From NCBI RefSeq assembly GCF_003953935.1, contig NZ_RXLQ01000002.1:372001-436000 (forward strand): DNA of 64,000 nucleotides. Reading direction: 5' to 3'. This stretch comes from Massilia atriviolacea (GTDB lineage Bacteria > Pseudomonadota > Gammaproteobacteria > Burkholderiales > Burkholderiaceae_D). The notes beneath the pieces were generated by a model. The model saw nothing but the letters and a program-made list of their open reading frames with translations, searched no databases and was not told where the DNA came from. This document shows, piece by piece, positions 27,838 through 34,055 of this stretch (position 1 is its first letter; the number at the start of each line of letters is the position of its first letter). Both the position numbers and the translations under genes were made by a program.

Positions 27838-29496
27838 TTGCTTGCCCATTTGATCCGACAGTCCCGCCATTTGCTGATGGGAGCCGCGCTGGCCAGCATC
27901 GCCAGCGGCGTCTGCAGCGTGCTGCTGCTCACCCAGATCAATGCCGTCCTGAGCGCTCCCGGCGGCACCGACACCAGCGCGCTGGCCTGGCGCTTCGGCG
28001 CCTTCGCCGTGGCGGCGATGCTGGCCCGGATGGCGTCCTCGGTCCTGTTCGAACGCCTGAGCCAGGGCGCCCACGCCGAGCTGCGGCGCTTTATCTCGGC
28101 GCGCGTGATGGCGGCCGAGTTCCGCAAGCTGGAAGAAATCGGCGGGCCCAAGGTGCATGCGGCCCTGTCCGAGCACAGCGCGCGGGTGGCCGACTTTTTC
28201 GTCAGTTTTCCGGCGATCCTGGTCAATGCGGTGATCGTGCTCGGCTGCCTGGTGTACATGGCCTGGCTGTCGTGGCAAGTGTTCCTGGCGGCGGTGCTGG
28301 TGATCGGCCTCGGTTCGCTCGGCTACCATCTGGCGCATCTGAAGGCGATCGGGCACCTGGGCGCGGCGTCGAAGGAGCAGGACCGGCTGTACGACCATTT
28401 CCGCTCGCTGGTCGATGGCGCCAAGGAATTGCGGCTGCATTCCGCCAAGCGCGGCCGTTTCGCGCGCGACGTGCTGGGCGATTCGATCGAGAAAGTGCGC
28501 CAGGCGCGCACCTTCGGCATGTCGCTGTTCTCGATCTCTGTGGCGTGGGGCAATTTTCTGATCTATGCCTTCATCGGCCTGGTGTTGTTCATGCTGGTGG
28601 GCGAGGTGCCCGACCGGGCCCGCATCATGACCGGCTTTGCGCTGGTGTTCGTGTACATGGTGGTGCCGCTGGAGGGCCTGCTGCTGGCCTTGCCGCGCGC
28701 GAACCTGGCCAAGGTGTCGGGCGCGCGCATCGACGAGATCACGCGCCAGCTCGGCCAGCAGGGGGGCGAGGCGGAGGAGGATGCCGCCCCCGCACTGGCC
28801 AGCCTGGCCTTGCAGGGGATCGCGCATCGTTATTATCATGAAGGGACCGACGACCTGTTTACCCTCGGCCCGGTCGAGCTGAGTTTCGCTCCCGGCCAGA
28901 TCACCTACCTGGTGGGCGGCAATGGCAGCGGCAAGACCTCGCTGGCCAAGCTGCTGGTCGGCCTGTACCGGCCGGAGCAGGGCGCCATCGTGCTCAACGG
29001 CGTAGCGGTGGACGACGCCAGCCGCGACGGCTACCGCCAGCTGTTTTCGGCCATCTTCTCGGATTTTCACCTGTTCGATCAACTGCTCGACGGCACTTCG
29101 CCCGAACTGGACGCGCAGGGCAATGCCTTGATCGCCAAATTGAACCTGCAGCACAAGGTGCAGCTGCGCAACGGCGCCTTTACCACGCGGGCCTTGTCGC
29201 AGGGCCAGCGCAAGCGCCTGGCGCTGGTGGTGGTCTACCTGGAGGACCGGCCGTTCCTGGTGTTCGACGAGTGGGCGGCCGACCAGGATCCCTTGTTCAA
29301 GGATGTGTTCTACCGCGAACTGTTGCCGGAACTGAAGGCCAGGGGCAAGACGGTGCTCGTCATTTCCCACGACGACCGCTACTTCCATCTGGCCGACCGC
29401 CTGATCCGCATGGTCGACGGACAGATCGTGGCAATCGACACGCCGGCAGCGGCCGCCCCGGTCGTGCAGGAGTCGAGCCTGGAAACGGTTGCGTGA
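27838..29496 (+). CDS. Cyclic-peptide/siderophore ABC exporter (PvdE/SyrD family)
   Basis: A 552-residue fused membrane-ATPase half transporter. Six membrane helices fill residues 10-290, including the SWQVFLAAVLVIGLGSLGY and NFLIYAFIGLVLFMLVGEV stretches. The ATPase has Walker A GGNGSGKTSLAKL (near 360), a Q-loop in FSDFHLFDQL, the signature LSQGQRKRLAL (near 454) and Walker B FLVFDEW (near 476). Length and layout match PvdE, which exports the acylated pyoverdine precursor to the periplasm, where the neighbouring PvdQ-like acylase would act. The best start is TTG at 27838, preceded by CGGAGA at 8 bases; no ATG fits before the first helix. It follows the acylase by 47 bases, so probably shares its transcript. 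Confidence 0.9.
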   Translation: MLAHLIRQSRHLLMGAALASIASGVCSVLLLTQINAVLSAPGGTDTSALAWRFGAFAVAAMLARMASSVLFERLSQGAHAELRRFISARVMAAEFRKLEEIGGPKVHAALSEHSARVADFFVSFPAILVNAVIVLGCLVYMAWLSWQVFLAAVLVIGLGSLGYHLAHLKAIGHLGAASKEQDRLYDHFRSLVDGAKELRLHSAKRGRFARDVLGDSIEKVRQARTFGMSLFSISVAWGNFLIYAFIGLVLFMLVGEVPDRARIMTGFALVFVYMVVPLEGLLLALPRANLAKVSGARIDEITRQLGQQGGEAEEDAAPALASLALQGIAHRYYHEGTDDLFTLGPVELSFAPGQITYLVGGNGSGKTSLAKLLVGLYRPEQGAIVLNGVAVDDASRDGYRQLFSAIFSDFHLFDQLLDGTSPELDAQGNALIAKLNLQHKVQLRNGAFTTRALSQGQRKRLALVVVYLEDRPFLVFDEWAADQDPLFKDVFYRELLPELKARGKTVLVISHDDRYFHLADRLIRMVDGQIVAIDTPAAAAPVVQESSLETVA

Positions 29497-29516
29497 AGGG
29501 GGCCGCCAGCCACAAT

Positions 29517-29535
29517 GAGAATGATAGTGATTTTC
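29517..29535. promoter_or_regulatory. Fur box
   Basis: GAGAATGATAGTGATTTTC matches the 19-base Fur consensus GATAATGATAATCATTATC at 15 of 19 positions. It sits between the exporter stop and the DUF3649-PepSY-DUF3325 operon. A possible -10 (TAGTAT, 29550-29555) lies just downstream, so Fur binding would block this promoter when iron is plentiful. Confidence 0.85.
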
Positions 29536-29600
29536 ATTCCATTTTCGGCTAGTATGGCAGACCAGCGATGTCAGGCTGGGATCCTCTATCCACGATTGTC

Positions 29601-29906
29601 ATGTCCAAATTCGGCTTTAGCGGGCGGGCGGCCCTGGCGCGCGCACTGATCGGCACGCTGGGCGGCTATGTCCTGGCGATCTCCTTCATGGCTGCCGGCT
29701 CCGGCGTCCTGCTTGCCAGCGGCCTGATGCGGCGGGCCGATGCGGTCGTCGGCACCGGCATGCTGGCCTTTGTCGTCTGGACCGTCGCGCTGCTGGTGGC
29801 CTTCGGCGCCGCCACGACCGGGCGCGCCGCGGCCTGGGTGCTGGGCGCCGCGCTCGGCTTTGCCTTGCTCGGCTGGGCCAGCCTGTCGCTGGCGGGCGTG
29901 GCATGA
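29601..29906 (+). CDS. DUF3649 small inner-membrane iron-uptake protein
   Basis: A 101-residue protein with three hydrophobic helices (GTLGGYVLAISFMAAGSGVLL, VVGTGMLAFVVWTVALLVAF, AAAWVLGAALGFALLGWASL) and little else. The pattern fits the DUF3649 family, which commonly precedes PepSY and DUF3325 genes in iron-regulated operons. The start at 29601 (MSKFGFSG) is chosen because the promoter predicted after the Fur box would leave almost no leader for the alternative ATG at 29568. Its stop overlaps the next start (ATGA). The function is not established for the family; a helper role for the adjacent PepSY membrane protein is an inference from co-occurrence. Confidence 0.75.
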   Translation: MSKFGFSGRAALARALIGTLGGYVLAISFMAAGSGVLLASGLMRRADAVVGTGMLAFVVWTVALLVAFGAATTGRAAAWVLGAALGFALLGWASLSLAGVA

Positions 29907-31489
29907 CGGCGCCGGCCGCAACGTCCATGCCGCCGCGCCTGCGCCATGCCATGGATTACCTGCATACCTGGGCCGGGGTACTGTGCTCGACGCTGCTGTT
30001 CCTCGTGTTCTTCATGGGCACGCTCTCGGTGTTCGACCAGGAGCTCGACCGCTGGATGATGCCGGCGACCCGGGTGGCGCAGCCGGCGGCGGTATCGTTC
30101 GACAAGCTGGCTTTGCCCCATCTGGCGCGGCTGGCGCCTGGTGCGAAGCAATGGACCGTGCAGTATCCGACCAGCCGCGCACCCACGATGCGCCTGAGCT
30201 GGTTCGAGAACGGCGCGCTCCAGAGCCGCGAACTCGACGCCAATACCGGCCAACTGCTGCCGCCATCGGGCAGCAAGGGCGGCACCGGCTTCTTTTTCCC
30301 GTTTCATTACACCTTCCATATCAAGTGGATGGACCTCGGCTACTGGCTGCTGGCGCTGGTATCGATTGCGATGCTGGCGCTGCTGGTGTCGGGCGTGATC
30401 ATCCACAAGAAAATCTTCACCGACTTTTTCGCTTTTCGCCCGGCCAAGTCGCGCCAGCGCGCCACGCTCGACCTGCACCACGTGTCGGCCGTGCTGCTGC
30501 TGCCTTTTCATTTCACCATCACGCTGACCGGCCTGATCATCATGGTGTTCGTCTATGCCAAACCGGGCATCGCGCTGGTGTACGGCAAGCAGGCCGACCA
30601 GGCGAGCCGGGAGGCGTTCGCCCTGGTGCAGCGCGCCCCCGCCGGGCAGCCCGGCGAACTGGCCTCGGTCGACGCGATGGCGGCGCAGGCGCGCCTGCTC
30701 TGGGGCGGCGGCCAGATCCGCCGGGTCAGCGTGCGCAATCCGCACGACGCCCATGCCAGCGTCGACTTCCAGCGCCGCCCCCACGACCGGATCAGTTACG
30801 ACACCCAGATGCTGACCTTTGACGGCACGAGCGGCGCGCTGCTGGGCCGCTCGGAGCTGTCGTCGACGCTGGCGTTGCAGCGCTTTTTTACCGGCTTGCA
30901 CATGCTTCCTTTCGACCATTGGTGGCTGCGCTGGATGTATTTTGCGATGGGGCTGGTGAGCTGCGCGATGATCGGCACCGGCATGCTGCTGTGGGTGGAA
31001 AAGCGCCGGCTGCGGCAGGCGAAGGAAGGCCGCAGCAGCTATCTGGTGGTCAACGCGGTGGCGGCGGCGGGCAGCGTGGGCGTGCTGGTGGCAACCCTGG
31101 CCATGCTGGTGTCCAACAAGCTTTTGCCAGAGGGAATCGTCGGCCGGGCAGTGCTGGAGCAGTGCATCTTCTTCCTGGCCTGGATCGGCACCCTGGCCCA
31201 TGCGTTGGGGCGGGCGTGGCAGGCGCGCTCCACCGGCCAGCTCGCCACGGCGTGGCGCGAGCAGGCCTGGGCCAGCGCAGTGCTTGCGGTGCTGGCTGTG
31301 GTGCTCAATGGCGTGATGACGGGCGACCATCTGCTGCGCACCGTCAGCCAGGGGAATATGGCCGTGGCAGGAACCGACCTGGTCCTGCTGGCCAGCGCGG
31401 CGCTGGCGGTACTGACCGCGCGGCGTTTGCGTACGCGCGCCATGGCGGCGGCGCGCGCGCGGCCATTATTGAAGGAAGCGTCGGCATGA
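29903..31489 (+). CDS. PepSY-associated membrane protein (PiuB/FpvG-like)
   Basis: A 528-residue PepSY_TM-family protein. The first helix is near residues 22-45 (AGVLCSTLLFLVFFMGTLSVF), followed by periplasmic PepSY-type regions. Further helices occur near 145-170, 195-220 and in the last third. Histidines flank the helices, as in HTWAGVL, HYTFHIKWMDLGYW, LDLHHVSAVLLLPFHFT and GLHMLPFDHWW. Relatives in Pseudomonas are iron-regulated, and the FpvG type is linked to reduction of ferric siderophore in the periplasm. With a Fur box upstream and siderophore genes adjacent, release or reduction of imported ferric siderophore is a reasonable inference. It overlaps both neighbours by four bases, so the three genes form one operon. 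Confidence 0.87.
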   Translation: MTAPAATSMPPRLRHAMDYLHTWAGVLCSTLLFLVFFMGTLSVFDQELDRWMMPATRVAQPAAVSFDKLALPHLARLAPGAKQWTVQYPTSRAPTMRLSWFENGALQSRELDANTGQLLPPSGSKGGTGFFFPFHYTFHIKWMDLGYWLLALVSIAMLALLVSGVIIHKKIFTDFFAFRPAKSRQRATLDLHHVSAVLLLPFHFTITLTGLIIMVFVYAKPGIALVYGKQADQASREAFALVQRAPAGQPGELASVDAMAAQARLLWGGGQIRRVSVRNPHDAHASVDFQRRPHDRISYDTQMLTFDGTSGALLGRSELSSTLALQRFFTGLHMLPFDHWWLRWMYFAMGLVSCAMIGTGMLLWVEKRRLRQAKEGRSSYLVVNAVAAAGSVGVLVATLAMLVSNKLLPEGIVGRAVLEQCIFFLAWIGTLAHALGRAWQARSTGQLATAWREQAWASAVLAVLAVVLNGVMTGDHLLRTVSQGNMAVAGTDLVLLASAALAVLTARRLRTRAMAAARARPLLKEASA

Positions 31490-31836
31490 ACGCGGCCCTG
31501 ATGGCCGCAGGGTCGGCCTTTGCCGCCTGGGCCGGCATGGCCGTGCTGTGTTTTCAATCCTCGAGCCAACGCCAGCGCATGGGCCTGCGCGAGCAGAGCG
31601 GGCGCCAGCAGTGGGGTTTCATCCTCGCCGGAGCGGCCTTGCTCGCCGTCTCGCTGGCGGCCGCCGTCGTCGCGGACGGGAGCCAGTTCGGCCTGCTGCT
31701 CTGGCTGTGCCAGGCAGGGATGCTGGGCGTGGCGCTGATCTGCTGCCTGCCGTTTGCGCGCAGCGCGGTGAGCGCCAGCGCGCGCCTTGCAGCGCTGCTT
31801 GCGCCGCTGTCGCTCGGCGCCGCAAGCTGGGTCTGA
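31486..31836 (+). CDS. DUF3325 small inner-membrane protein
   Basis: A 116-residue protein starting by ATGA overlap with the PepSY gene. It has four predicted membrane helices (around AAGSAFAAWAGMAVLCF, WGFILAGAALLAVSLAAAVV, FGLLLWLCQAGMLGVALICC and ARLAALLAPLSLGAA). Size and position match the DUF3325 family, the usual third member of DUF3649-PepSY-DUF3325 operons. No catalytic residue can be seen and the biochemical role is unknown. Shared Fur control and translational coupling suggest it works with the PepSY protein. Confidence 0.75.
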   Translation: MNAALMAAGSAFAAWAGMAVLCFQSSSQRQRMGLREQSGRQQWGFILAGAALLAVSLAAAVVADGSQFGLLLWLCQAGMLGVALICCLPFARSAVSASARLAALLAPLSLGAASWV

Positions 31837-31859
31837 GCCACCTGCAAAGAAAGGACAAT

Positions 31860-32588
31860 ATGCGCCGTCTGTTCGCCCTGATGCCCTTGCTGTTTGGCAT
31901 GCCTCTGGCAATGGCCGCCATCCCTGTGGACATTCACCGGCCCGCCAGTGTTCACGCCTGTACGGCGGCGAAACCATGTCCGGTAGCAATCTTAAGCCCG
32001 GGGTATGGATTCTCGGGTTCGGACTATTCCTTCGTCACCAGCTATCTGAACGGCATGGCTTACCTGGTTGTCGCCCTGCAAGACAGTGCCGGCGGCGTGA
32101 CACTGGACAGGGATGCGCCCGTGGCGGAGCAGGTGCAGGCAATAGCCAGGGTAACTTCGCAGTCCATCTCCACCATGATCGACGAAACCGCAGAACGGTA
32201 TCCGCAGTTCGATTGGCGACAGCTGCTGCTGGTCGGGCACTCGCTAGGCGGGGATAGTTCGGCGCAGTTTGCCGCTGACAGGCCGAACCGCGTTTTCGCC
32301 CTGATCAGCCTGGACAGCCGGCGGGTTGCGTTGCCGCGCTCGGCCGAGATCCGCGTCCTGACCATTCGTGCCAGCGACACCGCTGCGGACCCCGGCGTCC
32401 TGCCGGACGAGGACGAGCGGAGTCGCTACCGTAGCTGCGTGGTTCGCATCGACGGCGCCCGTCACAACGATATGCGGGATGCTGGCAGTGAACAACTCAA
32501 GGCCAGAATTACCTCCGCTATCGATACCTTCCTCAGGCCAGGGCGCCATCCCGGTTTCGTTTGCGACCGCGACTCCAGGCTCGAATAA
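31860..32588 (+). CDS. Secreted alpha/beta hydrolase
   Basis: A 242-residue hydrolase with a signal peptide (MRRLFALMPLLFGMPLAMA). The nucleophile elbow GHSLGG is near residue 127, and a late His in GARHND probably completes the triad. CPVAILSPGYGFSG forms the oxyanion-side strand and loop seen in dienelactone-hydrolase- and lipase-like folds. ATG at 31860 has AAGGA just upstream and follows the DUF3325 stop by 23 bases. Two explanations fit: a periplasmic esterase that opens an imported ester siderophore to release iron, or an unrelated housekeeping esterase. The first is favoured only by position. The C-terminus (HPGFVCDRDSRLE) has two cysteines in the mature chain overall region, possibly disulfide-linked. 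Confidence 0.8.
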   Translation: MRRLFALMPLLFGMPLAMAAIPVDIHRPASVHACTAAKPCPVAILSPGYGFSGSDYSFVTSYLNGMAYLVVALQDSAGGVTLDRDAPVAEQVQAIARVTSQSISTMIDETAERYPQFDWRQLLLVGHSLGGDSSAQFAADRPNRVFALISLDSRRVALPRSAEIRVLTIRASDTAADPGVLPDEDERSRYRSCVVRIDGARHNDMRDAGSEQLKARITSAIDTFLRPGRHPGFVCDRDSRLE

Positions 32589-32621
32589 GAACCCGCATCG
32601 ATCTCCCTATGCCGGCATGCC

Positions 32622-32644
32622 CGACGCCGGGATCCGGCGCGTCG
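32622..32644 (+). terminator. Hairpin after the hydrolase gene, possible operon terminator
   Basis: CGACGCCGG pairs with CCGGCGCGTCG around a three-base loop, leaving a two-base bulge. It lies 33 bases after the hydrolase stop. There is no T-run, so termination is uncertain. Confidence 0.35.
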
Positions 32645-33025
32645 CGGCCCACCCACTGGCGGGTAAACGCCACATAAAAATCTGCTCGGGATAAATTTTT
32701 TGTGGCCGCACCATCGCGAAATTGACGCAGTGCAATTAACGCCGTTTTATGCAATGTGGGTATGCAAATCGCATCGATCCGCTGATATCAAAGTGAAAAC
32801 GATTGTCAAATTCGTTCCGGTCTTTTCTTTTGTTTTCGCCCGGATATTAGAAATGCTGGCGGTTATTAAACAGGCGAAAGTGGATATTCACAATGTCCGG
32901 ATTTGAACAGATATTGACCTTACGCCGGCCTTACAGCGCGCGAAATGACCGCGAGTTTAGCGGTTTTGACTGTGTTTGGTGACTTTTGGGGAGATTATGC
33001 ACGGAGGATAATGCAATATTTATAA

Positions 33026-33055
33026 TTGACAAAAATCTTCCAACCGTGATCTGAT
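33026..33055 (+). promoter_or_regulatory. Sigma-70 type promoter candidate for the NusG-like gene
   Basis: TTGACA (33026-33031) is a perfect -35 element. TCTGAT (33050-33055) is an acceptable -10 at an 18-base spacing. It would start transcription near 33062, about 25 bases before the NusG-like ATG, and could drive the whole polyketide operon. Confidence 0.55.
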
Positions 33056-33086
33056 GAGTTTTCGCATAGCCTTATGAGAAAACCGA

Positions 33087-33590
33087 ATGAACGATGACCG
33101 AGTCGATCCATGGTTGGTGCTGCGTACAAAAAGCCGTCACGAAAGCGTTGTCGAAAGCTTTTTGCAGCAGAAACGCATCACCTCCTATCTGCCGAAATGC
33201 AAGGTGGTACGGTCCGCTAAAGGCCGCAGCAAGGTGGTCGAGTTGCCGCTGTTTCCAGGCTATGTGTTTGTGCGGCCGACCGAGGCGCAATACGACAGCA
33301 TGCGCTATATCCGCGGTTCGTGCGGACTGGTACTGGCCGATAACAGGCCGGCCCGCATGCCGGAGAAGGACCTGGAATCGGTCAAGATCCTGGTCGACAG
33401 CGGCGTTTCGCTGATGGTCGACCCGGAATTGACCGCGGGCAAACGCGTGAGGATCGTCGCCGGCCCCCTGGCAGGCATGGAAGGCGAGCTGGTGTCGGTC
33501 AAATCGCAGGACCTGCTGGTCGTGAATATCGACATGCTCAATAGCAGCGTGCGTGTCGATATCGACCGCGATGCCATCGACGTGCTGTAA
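33087..33590 (+). CDS. Specialised NusG-family antiterminator (LoaP/RfaH/TaA-like)
   Basis: A 167-residue NusG paralogue. The N-terminal NGN domain begins with PWLVLRTKSRHESVVESFLQ and includes LPLFPGYVFVRP, the RNA-polymerase-binding face. The KOW domain follows near residue 115 (AGKRVRIVAGPLAGMEGELV). It is shorter and more divergent than housekeeping NusG. Its place as the first gene of an operon over 31 kb long matches LoaP of Bacillus difficidin/macrolactin loci and TaA of the Myxococcus myxovirescin locus. Such proteins let polymerase read through very long operons, usually after loading at a site in the leader. The 465-base gap to the PKS gene contains hairpins and repeats that could be that site. 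Family assignment is firm; the target is inferred. Confidence 0.92.
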   Translation: MNDDRVDPWLVLRTKSRHESVVESFLQQKRITSYLPKCKVVRSAKGRSKVVELPLFPGYVFVRPTEAQYDSMRYIRGSCGLVLADNRPARMPEKDLESVKILVDSGVSLMVDPELTAGKRVRIVAGPLAGMEGELVSVKSQDLLVVNIDMLNSSVRVDIDRDAIDVL

Positions 33591-33621
33591 ACGTCAGCGT
33601 ATTACCCAGCCGCAGCGCAGT

Positions 33622-33656
33622 TCACCTCAGTCGCAGGTGAGGGGATCGAAAAATCC
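33622..33656 (+). other. Two tandem hairpins just after the NusG-like gene
   Basis: TCACCT (33622-33627) pairs with AGGTGA (33635-33640) around a 7-base loop. GGGAT (33642-33646) then pairs with ATCCC (33652-33656) around five bases. There is no T-tract after them, so they resemble leader structure more than an intrinsic terminator. LoaP-type proteins act at RNA hairpins in leaders. Confidence 0.45.
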
Positions 33657-33717
33657 CAGGTAAGGAAGTTGTCACGATGTTTAATCAAGCTTGTTCCGCG
33701 CACAGTGCAACCTTGCA

Positions 33718-33738
33718 CTCGACAGGGCGGAGCATGCC
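33718..33738 (+). repeat. 21-base leader repeat, copy 1
   Basis: CTCGACAGGGCGGAGCATGCC. It differs from copy 2 at one position and contains GGGC...GCCC, able to form a small hairpin with the next base. Found only in the PKS leader as far as I could see. Confidence 0.7.
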
Positions 33739-33785
33739 CGGATATACCCGCAGTCCCCGGTTCCCCCGCACAGGTCCTCGATGGC

Positions 33786-33806
33786 CTCGACAGGGCGGAG
33801 CCTGCC
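33786..33806 (+). repeat. 21-base leader repeat, copy 2
   Basis: CTCGACAGGGCGGAGCCTGCC, 68 bases downstream of copy 1 with a single A-to-C difference. The change creates CAGG...CCTG pairing, so both copies can fold although the paired bases differ. Confidence 0.7.
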
Positions 33807-34055
33807 TGTATGGAAAACAGCCGCCCCCGTTGTAGCGGTTTCTTCCACAGACGTATGACCTCGACGAGGACAATACCAAGGCGTGGATGAACCGTTCCGG
33901 CGATCGATTCATGAAGTCGCGCAACCGCAGTAGATCGTCAGGTCCGAATGCTTCACCGTTGGAGTTCAGTGGGAACGTGATTTCCCGGCGCCAGGTCGCA
34001 GCTCCAACGATCTTCTTTCGAGTTTTCGTGTGTCCGCCTTTCCGCCGGAGATGAA

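Larger units (their letters stand above)
32589..33086. other. Non-coding junction between the two biosynthetic loci, locally AT-richer
   Basis: About 500 bases separate the siderophore block from the polyketide block. From about 32690 the base composition drops clearly below that of the genes on both sides. It holds a hairpin near its left end (32622-32644) and a promoter near its right end (33026-33055). I see no convincing gene: the only open frame of note (32700-32906, 68 codons) has no family resemblance and no good ribosome site. The change in composition marks a likely boundary between independently acquired blocks. Confidence 0.6.
33591..34055 (+). other. Long structured leader between the NusG-like gene and the first PKS gene
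   Basis: A 465-base non-coding stretch on the operon strand. It opens with two adjacent hairpins: TCACCT/AGGTGA (33622-33640) and GGGAT/ATCCC (33642-33656). Two copies of a 21-base repeat follow (33718 and 33786). GTAGCG at 33832-33837 matches the core of the enterobacterial ops element recognised by RfaH, though six bases could be chance. The small open frame at 33669-33890 shows no family resemblance. Its size and structure suit a loading or pausing region for the NusG-like protein. Confidence 0.5.

Noticed and set aside
32700-32906. 68-codon open frame in the junction region
   Set aside because: It has no good ribosome site and no resemblance to any family, and lies in AT-richer DNA where short open frames can arise by chance.
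33622-33656. Intrinsic terminator after the NusG-like gene
   Set aside because: The two hairpins are short and no T-run follows, so they were kept as leader structure only.
33832-33837. True ops element for the NusG-like protein
   Set aside because: Only the six-base core GTAGCG matches and the flanks differ from the enterobacterial ops sequence, so it is noted only as a weak hint.
33669-33890. 73-codon open frame in the PKS leader
   Set aside because: It spans both 21-base repeats and its protein shows no family pattern; leader RNA structure is a better explanation.
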